Source of the DNA: Aricia agestis
Taxonomy: Eukaryota > Arthropoda > Insecta > Lepidoptera > Lycaenidae
Length of the DNA: 64,000 bases
Direction: 5' to 3'
Assembly: GCF_905147365.1 (NCBI RefSeq)
Contig: NC_056418.1
Span: 8,059,262 to 8,123,261, forward strand
The notes beneath the pieces are model-generated. The model had not been told where the DNA came from, ran no database searches, and saw only the letters and a list, made by a program, of their open reading frames with translations. This document shows positions 1-12,100 of this stretch, one piece after another. Both the position numbers and the translations under genes were made by a program. Position 1 is the stretch's first letter. Every line of letters begins with the position of its first letter.

Positions 1-358
1 CCCAGAAACCTTTTCGTGTATGTGTATGTCACGCCGTTACTGAAAAGGCTGTGAACCCTTTCGTATTTATAAGGGCGAACGCTTTTTAGAGACACGACAA
101 TTTTAAGACAGACTATTACAATGAGACTGTGGAGTCTGTCTTAAGACTTTCGTGTCTCAAGTGAGTTATAGCGCTATAGCCCTAATATCAATCTGTCATT
201 CCACCACTGAAAGAGCTGAATCCCTTTGGTGCAGTACTTTCGATTTAATCGCACGTTTTTGAGACGCGAGAACCTTAAGACACACTATAACAATGAGCCT
301 GTGGAGTTCATTGAGAATTTCGTGTATCGAGTGAGTTATAGCCCTATCATTCTGTCAG
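1..358. repeat. Two tandem diverged units (~165-170 bases) abutting the first BCR/ABR exon
   Basis: The string around 'gtgagttatag...' with 'ttaagacagactattacaatgag' before it occurs at ~60-170 and again, diverged, at ~225-345. A third fragment ('ccaccaccgaaagtg') runs into the exon. No gene is seen in this stretch, which is intron of the BCR/ABR gene. Confidence 0.6.
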
Positions 359-3300
359 GCCACCACCGAAAGTGTTCAGCAAGCGCGGCGCGTCTCTGCC
401 GGAGAGCGGCGCGGCGGAGGACAGCCCGCCGTCGTCGCTCGGCCGCCGGCTCCGCAGCGCCGACTCCCGCGAGTCCATCGCCAGTCGCGGCTCCACGCCG
501 TCTATCAGCGAGCGGGTAAGTGTACAAAGATCTTTAGGGCTTTATTACACCTACCGAGTAGAGAGGCGAGACGGTGCTCTCGGCCAATCAAAATATTGTA
601 TGTTTCCGCTGTCTGCTCTCTCGTCTCGTCATGGCTGTCTCGTCACGCTACTCGGTAGGTGTATTTGAGCCCTTAGTTCTTATCAGTGCGTTTTAAAATT
701 AGGGGAGAGGGAGGGGTGGCACGAATATTTAGACATAATACCTATGTCGCAATAAAATACACAGTAATTACTAATTACCAAGATTTTGAGAAGGGCCATG
801 TTCCCTGTGACCCCTTCGAAACCTCGCATGGGGTGAGCGTGACCTTTACCTGATTATTACGTGTCTATGGCTATTATATACCTGTATAACAAGTTAATTA
901 ATGTCAATTAAAATTCAGGAATCCATATACTATATATATACTATAACATCATTATTTATGACTGCTCCTATTAAAAATAGCGCATTACTCATTAACTAAC
1001 AGCTATAAAACCACATAGCTCGTTAAGTCGGCACTACATATAGGCGAACGCGTTGGCCGTCGCGTTGGCCGGCGCGCTGGCCCAATGTGTAGAACAGGCG
1101 AAATACCTACCGCCAACGCGCGATCTACACATTGGGCCAGTGCAGCGCGCCGGCCAACGCGTTCGCCTATATATATGCCGACATGAGACTAATCTTTTAT
1201 AAGACATAAATATGTAAACAAAGTTAGCAAACTATAATAAAATTAAATTAAGAAATTAAAAAAAAAACCCGCCAAACAACTTTAAAAAGTAATTAAATAA
1301 TATTATATTTTACTGACTTTAAGTTTAAATAATTCCTAAGTGTAAAGTGATATTTTAGTCCATAATTGTTGTCACGGTGTGTCGGGGGACTACAAACAGG
1401 TAAAGAGCGTAGATTAAGAGCAACTGTAAACTTGGTACGTGAACAAATTATATAAAAAACTAAATACAAAGGATATAGACGAAAAGCTCATAGACAATTA
1501 AACGTACTTAATAATAAATAAAAAACAGGTTAATAATAATAATAAAAAAACAGGAAGGTCTTTGCGAGGCCCTTTGTCTTAGAAAAAAATATCTTGCGAG
1601 GCCAAGCAAGGCAAGAGCAAGACTAGGGCAGCCACTGCAACTCGACACAGGCAGTGTCTTAGGGCCGCGCTACACCGGAATGGCAGCGGCGAGGCGAGCA
1701 CGTGACAATTAAACGTACTTTAATAATAAATAACAAAAACAGGTTAAGAGCTACGAGTCGATCAACTCTCTATCATCCGAGCGGAAGCGGTCCGGCGGCG
1801 CCGCGACCCCTCGGTCCATAGACGAGGTGACGCCGAGCACCCCCGACCTGCCCGCTGAGGACAGCACGCCCATGTCGCTGGAGAGCCTGCCCGGCCGCGA
1901 CGACGAGCCCTACTACGACCAGGTGCCTGTCGACATCAACGACGGCGAGTACGTCTATATACAAGCCGGTGAGTTACCATGCTGGTTGTACTATCAGAGA
2001 AGTTGATCCCTAGGCAGGTGGCGGACCCAAGTAATTTAGTCGCGTTAAGAGCCTGCTGTTAAAAATATCAAAGCACGCTAGCCCCGCCTACACAGTACAC
2101 ACTCAGCTATCCTCCAATCGTGATAATAGAATGATTCCATGAATCGTGCCCCTGAGAATTGTACTTTGCGCTGCAGCTAATAGTGAACAACTGCAGCTAA
2201 TAGTGAACTTACAATAATGCGGGAACCGTTGTTACGCGATAACGTAACAACGGTTCCCGCATTATAGCACGAAAGTAAAGGTCGTAAGTCCCAAAACTGT
2301 TTTTGATGATTACTTAAAAATTAATATTTCCTTTAGCCATTATTTTATAAAGTGTGTGATTGTAGTAGTGCAAGTTATTTAATGATAGTAACTCAATAAG
2401 TGTAACAGATATTTGTTGAAAAGTCCAGAAAGATTCATAATTTCGAAAAATATAACTATCGAGTCAAAATAAGTTAATCGTGTTTTTCGTTAGGCAAATA
2501 TCAGATAAATATACAATGATTAAATAAATCTCAATTTCATTTAAGTCAATCGTCTTCCGCGATCGCAATACTTATTATAAAACACTGCAAAATTTGGCAG
2601 CCCGCTCTTAAGTCAAACCCATCCGACCGATCACAGGTTGTGATACATACTGAATTGACATAAGCCGACCAAATGACGTAGGTCCGTCAACTGCCTAGGA
2701 ATAAACTTCCTCGATAGCTCAACTCGACAATAGCGGCTCTACCCACTGCGAAGCTCCGGCGGAAGGTCTTTGCGAGGCATTTTGTCTTACAAAAAATACC
2801 TTGCGAGGCCCCTGCAAGAGCAAGACTAGGGCCGCCACTGCAACTCGACACAGGCAGTGTCTTAAGCCGGCTCTTGATATAGGCGAACGCGTTGGCCAAC
2901 GCGTCTGCAGACGCGTTGGCAGTGCGCTTGCAACGGCGTTTGTGAGTAATCCACACATAGGAAGGTCGTTCAGTATGCTTTGGATCGCGCCAATGTGCGG
3001 ACGGATTCAAAATGGATGTTTAGTCGCTAACAGCTGCAGCTGTTTATTTATTCACAGCTTATAATTACTTTGTAAATGTGGACAAGAAAAAGTTTTTAAA
3101 GAGTATTCTGGAAATAAATAAATAAAAGGCGAGAAAACGTAACAAACAAAGAAATAAACTCACTTTTACATAATATTTTATAATATTAAAATAATATAAG
3201 TAATTATTTTATTACCTACTTATTATTTATTAAATTATTACATACAAAAATTATTACATATTATAATAATTATCATAATTATAACTCCGGGCAAACTGAT

Positions 3301-6300
3301 CGCGCGGCCTATGTGTGGATGGAGCGCGAAGCTTGCGACAAATGTCCTTTGATCTTTTGCCGACATTTCCGACCCGCGCGGCAAGCTCGCAGATGCATCG
3401 GCCAACGTCTAAATACCTACGGCCAACGCGCGAACGCCCGTTCTACACATTGGGCCAACGCGTCTGCAGACGCGTTGGCCAACGCGTTCGCCTATATCAA
3501 GAGCCGGCATTAGGGCCGCGCTACACCGGAATGGCAGCGGCGAGGCGAGCACTTTCAGCAGCTACGCAGCATGTATTACAATAATGAAGATAAAGTTTCA
3601 AATCATATGACCCTGAAAGTGCTCGCCTCGCCGCTGCCATTCAGGTGTGGCGCGGCCCTTAGGACAGCTATGTAACAGGCGACTGACAGACGACTGCCGT
3701 CGCAACTCGCAAGATCCCTCCTTGCAGAGCATCCTCAGAATGCATTGCACTCTATGATCAATGTCCGCCAAAGCTCAAGTCAAACTTTTGTTTGCTTGTA
3801 GCCATATAAGATATAGTTTAAGCAGACATAATATTCGCTAGGTTGCTGGATTGTAACAAAAATTGATAGAAGTTGGAAAACAGAAGAGCTGTAAATATGA
3901 AAGCAATGTATGTCTGTATCTGGAGGACTGACATTAGTAACTACTAAAAGTCGAAGTGAATAAATAAATAAACAAAAACTGACGTCACTATTTGCCGTAA
4001 AATATTTTTTGGGCATCCTTAACGCGCCTATATAATATTTTTATGCAGCGTAATCCTGCATAATATCTACTTTAAAAGCATGCACAAAAATGTAATGAGA
4101 ACGGCCCATAGAAACGTCCGCACATCATTATGTCTTGCAAAATTCAGAACCACTCGACCCCTTTGAATAGCGCCGGGCGAGGGTTTGGTCACACGGCACA
4201 CCTACGTTTTTACATCCGCTCTATCGATGCGCAGGGGCTACTAAGTATTAATTCACTTATTAATATGTACACGTCATGCTTTGCCCCTCGTTATTACGGA
4301 AGGGGTGGCATAGGTGGATTAGCTAATGTAAGGTACTTTTTGTTACGGTAAATGAAGTATATTCGCCACTCAGACTTCGCTATGATAATATTGATATTAA
4401 TCTTTCATGGTAAATAAGCATGAAAGTGTAAAGTTACTAATCGAGACCTTGTCTCGTGCGGTGCGTAAAGTCTAGGTCATAATATCAGACCGAGTTTCCG
4501 CGATGAAACTTGGGCGATGGATTTACCGTCTGGCTGAGACGATATTTACATAATATAAAGACGGGAATTCCCTGACCAGCGTCTCGTATTAATTTCGTTT
4601 GACGTGTTCAGTTGCGATATTATTCAAATTGAGATTTAGTTCTACTAGCTGTTTTTCTCAGAAGTAAAGCGGCGTTCAGACTTCGGCTGCTGAAATTCTA
4701 ATTTAGGTAGACGAGTTTATTACAAAGACCTTGTCAATAAGGGGCAAATTGGGGTTGGTTAATTGTGTGTACACAGAACACCATTAAAAGACTGGACTTT
4801 TTTTTGCCAAAGTGCAATTTATGAAGAATCGTGTTGAATTGGCCCTTTGACTTTTCGTAACTGGGTAGTTCGTGCTGGCTGGCTGTAAAGTTGGAAAGGT
4901 TCGACACAATTAAAAGCCCCCACAAACTACAAACTTTTAGTTGGCCGATAGTTTGGCTTACGTCCATTATTATTGGCCGATACAAATCAAAATTTTATTA
5001 TTATGTGCACCTCCATACATCTTCATACTGGATAAACGTTAGACTGAACCTATCGACTGACTTAGTCTGTAGTCTGCGGTAACTCTTTAGTGGCACGGAA
5101 CGTCATAATATGGAGGTTTGTGCCTCGTATAAAGCTTTTAACACTGATGTTTGTGTCCAGGCGGTGCGGGCAGCACTGCGGGGGCGGGGGCGGGGGCGGG
5201 GTCGGAGGAGGGGTCTAGCGGCGCGAGCACGCTGGCGCTGAGCGCGTCCGCGCCGCCGGCCTGCCTCGCGCCCACCGCGCCTGACTCGCCGCCCGCCGCC
5301 GCGCCCAACTACGTCAACATACATTACTTTATACAGTGAGTATAGTATATTATACACGTAGGTAAAACACCAAATTATACTCTGTCAAGAAAGAGTAGAC
5401 GCTGAAATAAAATTTCCAAACATAATCACGATTAAATGGTAGTTTTTGCGCAGAGAACGTTTGTACACTAAAAATTAACGCTCTGACACATTTTTTTATT
5501 TGCAATACTAAGTTTTTTTTGTATTTTTACGTAATTTAAAAATTATTTTCGGCTTCTACTCTTTCTTGACAAGCTATATTTTGTAATTTAAAGAGTTCAT
5601 ATTACAGAATATATGATGGGCATATAAGTAGTCTTTTTTTACAAATATCTAAAGAACCAATAATAGGGTTTGCTCTACCACGGAATTATACAGTGTGTAA
5701 CAAAAATAAGTGATAATACTTTAGGGTGTGTACGTGTTCCTTGTAGAGAGTTCACTGTGAAAGTAGCAGCTCTGAAATACGAATTTTTTTTTTCACTTTT
5801 GTATGGGCAAGGGCCCGAGCGTCACGAGTTTCCCCATACAAAAGTGAAAAAAATGTTTGGTCTTTCAGCGCTGCTACTTTCACAGTGAACTCTCTACAAG
5901 GAACACGTACACATCCTAAAGTATTATCACTTATTTTTGTTACACCCTGTATGCGTCCCGAATCATTACATACATTTGCTTGTGATATTGCGGCGTAGCG
6001 GCCAAACCGCACTATGATAAAATAAGCCGCACTCCCGTTCGCAACATTCCTTACAGCTCCTCACAACTGACGCACAAAATATAGATACTGATACATTTCT
6101 CAAATCCAGTGATACTTGGGTTGTAAATTCATACAACTTACAAGACAGACAGACGGACAGATAGACGGACAGACAGACGGACAGACAGACGGACAGACAG
6201 ACAGACGGACAGACAGACGGACAAACAGACGGACAGACAGATGGACAGACAGACGGTCAGGAAGACGGACAGACATCAAAGTCTCAGTAATAGGGTCCCG

Positions 6301-9149
6301 TTTTTACCCTTTGGGTACGAAACCCTAAAAAACACACTTTTGAAAATCGGCCAATTTTAGAAGCTCATAGCGAGGCAATGATTGGAGATAGATACAAAGT
6401 GTAAAGGACAAAGTTGTAGAGAATTTAATTAGATTTTATCATGTACTACAAGAGAATTTCGTACGAAGCACCGTTTATGATGAGTAAGCAAAAAGCCAAA
6501 AAACGGGACCTTCTTTGCCCCCCCCCTCCATCGAGCTCACCTCGGAGGGGTCAGGACTTTTTGTATGTTTATCTTCTCACTAGTCTAAACAAGGTACCAA
6601 AGTCAAAATTTCTGCTTTCGACTTTTCCAAGCAGAATCATTCGTTTACTAGGCTAGATACCCTCACGATAAACGAATTTCGAATCGGTGCAATGGAGTCG
6701 CTGGCGTTATGTAGTAATAATAGAAATAAATATGCAATAACAGTCACAGAGATCCTACTAATATTATAAAGGCGAAAGTTTGTTTCGATGTATGGATGTA
6801 TGGATGTTTGTTACTCTTTCACGCAAAAACTACTGAACGGATTTTAATGAAACTTTACAATAATATAGCTTATACATCAGAATAACACATAGGCTACAAT
6901 TTTAACCGACTTTCAAAATGGGGGAGGTGTTATGTTCGCTTTCTTATGTTCAACGTTTACTCCGCCGTTTGTTAACCGATTTTCAATTTTTTTCTTTTGG
7001 TATATAGGGTATCATCCCAATTTGGTATTATATTCACAAAAGTGGTGATCTGATGAAGGATCCATAAGTAATCGGGGGAACTCCTCAAAATTTATAGGGA
7101 AACATGTGGTGACTTCGGTTTCGTGAAAAGTATTCTAAGCATATGCTACCAACAAGTAAGATTTTGCACCGAGGTATATCTGGTATACCGTGGTTCAGAA
7201 GGTGCTGAGAGAACTCCTGATTCTTTATAGGTAGAAGTTTAGGAGTTTCGGCGTTGTTTTAAGAACGGAAAGCATATGCTACTATTTTTTATTTTTTTTT
7301 ATGAAATAAGGGGGCAAACGAGCAAACGGGTCACCTGATGGAAAGCAACTTCCGTCGCCCATGGACACTCGCAGCATCAGAAGAGCTGCAGGTGCGTTGC
7401 CGTCCTTTTAAGAGGGAATAGGGAGGGTAGGGGTGGGGAGGGAAGGGAATAGGGGAGGGTAGGGAAGGGGCCTCCGGTAAGCTCACTCACTCGGCGAAAC
7501 ACTGCGCAAGCGCTGTTTCACGCCGGTTTTCTGTGAGAACGTGGTATTTCTCCGGTCGAGCCGGCCCATTCGTGCCGAAGCATGGCTCTCCCACGTATAA
7601 AACTATGCAAATTACATTCATCATCATCATCACTACCATATACCATGCATCGTTCCATGGTTATGACTTATGAGCCTATAATGACCCTGTTATTGGTACT
7701 TTTCATAGTCTTTTAGATCGAGACTCGAGTTTATCAAGCGATAATTAAAAAAAATCTATACCTACCTAATATTATAAACCTGAAGAGTATGTTTGCTTGA
7801 ACGCGTTAATCTCAGGAACTACAGGTCCGATTTAAAAACTTATTTCAGTGTTAGATAGCTCATTTATCGAGTAAGACTATAGGCTAAATATTATCACGCT
7901 AAGACTAATACGACCGAAGAAACTCAGGAAAATGTGGGAAAAACGGAGGAAATATAAGAAATTAACAACTACTGGAGCAATTTTTATGGCAATATTAAGC
8001 ACAGATATAGAGTAGACCAAGTGAAGGGAGTAGGGACATAAGCTATTTTTTATGGGATAATGTACGGTTTCTGTAAAATTCCTAATTTACGCGGGCGAAG
8101 CCGCGCGGGACATCTAGTGAAATATATATCATGAAAGAATGATTAATAGGCAGATTGGGGACCTGCGTGATTTCGTCGCGTTACGTCAAGCCTAGCCGAA
8201 ACCGATCACATCACTGACCCCCATTATACAAGTACGCTGGACTTTATGATACCCTTTGAAATGACAACTATTTTTTGTGCCTATTTGAAGCGGAATCAGC
8301 GCCCCCAATACGGGGGAAGAAAACTTAAATCTGACGTAAAAATGACGTTTGAAAGTCGCCATATTGGCGCTGATAGCAGAAGGGAGAGTAGAAAGAAAGA
8401 AAGAAAGAAAGAAAGAAACAAACTTTATTTGGTAAACAATACAAACAAACTAAATAATTAAAAAACATTTCAACACCTTTACCAAATAAGTGCTTACTCA
8501 GCATGTGTTGCGACCGTAGTCGCAACGCTGGTTTTCAGTAAGCGCCTAATGATGAAAATAAAATAACGAAATTAAAACTAGGCATTACAGTGTCATTTTA
8601 AAACATAAACAATAAGATAAAGCTACATAAAACAATAATAATAGCAGTTGCATTAATCTTGTGTACTTGGAACTAATACTAGTGATGACAACCAATAATG
8701 ATTAAGCGGCCATTTGCAATTTACGTCAAATTTAGTTCTCTTCCCCCGCATTGGGGGCGCTGATTCCGCTTCAAATAGGCACAAAAAGCAGGTGGGTATC
8801 ATAAGTCCAGCGTTCGTGTATAATGGAGGTCAGTGGATCACATCCAGACCAACATTAAATTGACATAACCCGACCAAACCAGTACGAACAAAAGTAGGTC
8901 TTCAAACTGCCTATAAACAATTTCTTCGATGGTAAAACAAACCAAGATGGTTTGCCAAGCAGTGGAACACTTACGGCTATTGATAATAATATAAGTAGTA
9001 ATAATAACAGGGAGGGCGTGGAGGGCGGCGAGGCGAGCGAGGCGGGGTCGGAGCTGGCGGACTCCAGCGACCGCCCGCTGCTGCTGCGCACCATCTCCTC
9101 CGACACAGAGGCCAACACCCCGCCGGCTATACGGAAGCTGCACACGCAG
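359..9149 (+). CDS. BCR/ABR gene, N-terminal exons (Ser-rich linker before the DH domain)
   Basis: Four exons: ~359-515, 1743-1968, 5161-5335 and 9011-9149. They encode a Ser/Pro/Gly-rich, probably disordered region. The second exon ends with the acidic, Tyr-containing stretch DEPYYDQVPVDINDGEYVY, which suits a phosphotyrosine or adaptor-binding linker (inference). The third exon has a low-complexity Gly/Ala run (GAGAGAGS). The exons are very GC-rich against AT-rich introns. Phases at the junctions are 0, 1, 2 and 0, all matching. The acceptor of the 1743 exon sits in a duplicated stretch (see findings). Confidence 0.85.
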
Positions 9150-12100
9150 GTAACATCACTGGCTTTGTCCACGTCGAATATACAGTGTGTAACAAAACAT
9201 AGGAACACATACACACCTTAAAGTATTTTATAATACTTTAAGGTGTGTATGTGTTCCTCATAAAGAGTTCACTGTGAAAGTGCTAAAAGAGCAAAAACTT
9301 TTTTGGGATTTGTATGGGTAAGCGTCCCAGCGTCATGAGTTTGCCCATACAAAAGTTAAAAAAAATAAGACACATACACACCCTAAAGCCTAAAGTTTTA
9401 TCACTATGTTTTGTTACACCCTGTATAAAAGGGGTGAAATAGTTGCGAAACGAAAACTGGCATGACGGCCGTACCCTTGCTAAAGACTTGGCTGGGTCCG
9501 TGCCGTGCTCGCAGAATACTACTGCTTGTACTGACTAAAGGTATTCGCACATTACGCCAACGCCAATTGTCAACCCGACTCAACTTAGGAGCTAATTTAC
9601 TAACTTAAGAACAACTAGTTGACGACTAGTCTTCAACTGGCTGTCCATGCGCGTGCGGTGTAAATTACAAAAAAACACTACAGTGCATCACACCCATGAC
9701 GTCACCGAATGATCACATGCTAGGTGCACAGTTAAATCGTGCAGACTGCACGGTCCAGTAGGTTCAAAATAACTTTACCTCCGATGACTAATATTATAAT
9801 GTTATTATGAATAATTCTGTTATAAATCCAAATGAAAAGCTTTGAAAAAAGAATTCAGTATTCAAATGTAATGTCGTCCTACGTCTCCTGTTAAGGGAAG
9901 GGGCAAAAGGAGTGTGATGTCATTGTTAGATCTGAGTCAGAAGGGCCAAAAATTCTCGAAGACATATGACGTCATTTGTTCGAAATTTAGGGCTTGACCG
10001 ATGTCCCATACTACGCCATTATTCTATGACGCCTTAGTGTCACCACTCACCCAGGTCGATTATAAACATTAAATACAAACAAACCTTTACGTAACATGTT
10101 TAAGAAAATAGATGACAAACGGCACGCTGTGTTACTATGAATCATGACTTGTTGTACTATGATTCATACCGTATGTAACGGTTAGAATGTAGACAGCGTC
10201 GGATATAGCTACATAACTTCCCGTGTCTCAAATATTGTGTTTATATGATATAATATCCAAAAAGAGATAGTTATATAGATAACAAAGTTAAATAATTGCT
10301 TTAATCCTGTCTATGGATCTTTAAGTATATAAAAAAATTACGCATTGAGTTATGAATGCAGTCATGTTATTTAGATCATTTAGATTTTAGAACAAGACTG
10401 CATTCATAATAAATACCTACTATGTTATGTTGTGTGAAAAATAGATAATTTTTATTTATTTATAATTCAACAAAAAAAATGTGGGTTGATACACAAACTC
10501 TTAACAGCGACCACCTATTGAGTAACTACAGTCGGCTGTCTATGTCTATCTGTCTCTGTCTATTTTTATTATAGATAGAGGGTTAAGCTGAAACATTATT
10601 ATTTTTTTGCTGTCTAAAATTTTTCATTGTTGTAAGTTTGCGAGATTTAAAAAAAACAGCTTACTAGATATCAATTTATTATTTAATCAGTATTCTATTG
10701 CTTAGTATCGTTGTCCCTGACTTCAGTGACAGTCGAGGACAGCACCGCCTCTAGCTCCAAGGGTCTCTCATCATGTTCACCGCTGGAGAGTTCCGTCGAA
10801 GGACTTTTGACAGTGGTGGGCTTGTCAGCAGGACTGACAATTTCAGGTTTGACAGAGTCGTATTCAGGTTTGACAGTGTCATGCTCGGGTTTGACAGTGT
10901 TGTAGTGTCTGCACTCGCCATTGAGGTCCGTGTCGTAGATGTTGCAAGTGGTGTTGACGCAGCTGGCTCTGTCGCAGCGCTGCGTGGTGCATGTCTGGTC
11001 GTTGCACCAGACTGTAACGTTGTGCGTCGCTATCTCTATGTCCTGGTCCAGCGCTGGGTTAGCGTTGCCCAGCGCTGGGCTCGTGTTGTCCAACGATGGG
11101 CTGGTGATGTGGTTCTCGTCTGCCGGTATGTCGGTGGAGCCCGAACTCCACCAGGTGAAGGGGTAGGTGATCCAACCCCATAGCGTGGAACCGATGCCGC
11201 GACCTTCGACTCTTTTATCTGTTAAAAAAATGTTTAATTGAAAAATCGAACATTTTTAACGTTGGTTACAATTTTTTTTTCATGTTTTTAATACTATGCA
11301 TTAATAACATATAATACGGCTTTAGATGTCATATTATGATGCATCAATATGAGACCTACAAGTTTTAATCGTAAGTTTCCTCATGTCATTTACTATTTGT
11401 TATTGCAGATGAATGATTGTATTGTATTATGCCTTCTAGACTAGCTAATGCATAAAAACTGTCGATTATGTAAAGTAGTATAATAATTATTACGCATACC
11501 TACATAATATTTACGTTCAAATTATTTAAATAATTGTAATTGGATTCTCCATAACTTTCTACATTAACCTAACTAATAAGCTTTTAAAACAAACATTTTA
11601 CATACACACAGTGCCGAATTTATATTTTTTATGAAAGTGGGCCATAGAAATCTGCAGCCGTCTATGGACGCCCCCTATGACGCTGCCGCCCCTAGGCCGT
11701 AGCCTATAACAGCTTGTTTACATAAAAACTTACACTTACCTGTTAGTGGAGTACACTCGTATTTGCACACCAAACACAAAATTAACAAGGCCAATATAAA
11801 CTTAAATTGAGCCATAGTTAAGCCAAAATGTTGTCACTGCGTTAGAAATCATGGGACTAGCTCCTTCAAGCGCCTTATATACCTGGGCTCGCCCTATCTC
11901 TCGCAGATAAGATGTTTTCGGGAATGTTTACTTAATGAGTTAACAGGGGACATAATAGGAACGCTTTAATTATCTCGACTCGAGAGATACAGTCATGGTC
12001 CCATGCCATCGATGCTTCATTACTAGACAAACCCATTTAAAAAAAGTTTCAGAAAGTAACAGGAAACAGGAATGACAATGAAAAGAAATAGAACATGAGG

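Noticed and set aside
5103..5357. Arg-rich minus-strand frame opposite exon 5161-5335
   Set aside because: Shadow of a GC-rich Ala/Gly/Pro coding exon with clean splice sites on the other strand.
6116..6328. Open frame with repeated DGQT units
   Set aside because: It is only the translation of the (gaca/gacg)n microsatellite.
8855..9214. 119-aa minus-strand frame with hydrophobic stretch
   Set aside because: Overlaps the real plus-strand exon 9011-9149 and the end of a foldback element; no supporting features.
10773..11183. Plus-strand 136-aa open frame
   Set aside because: Antisense shadow of the 199-aa secreted-protein gene, which has a signal peptide, intron, TATA box and poly(A) signal.
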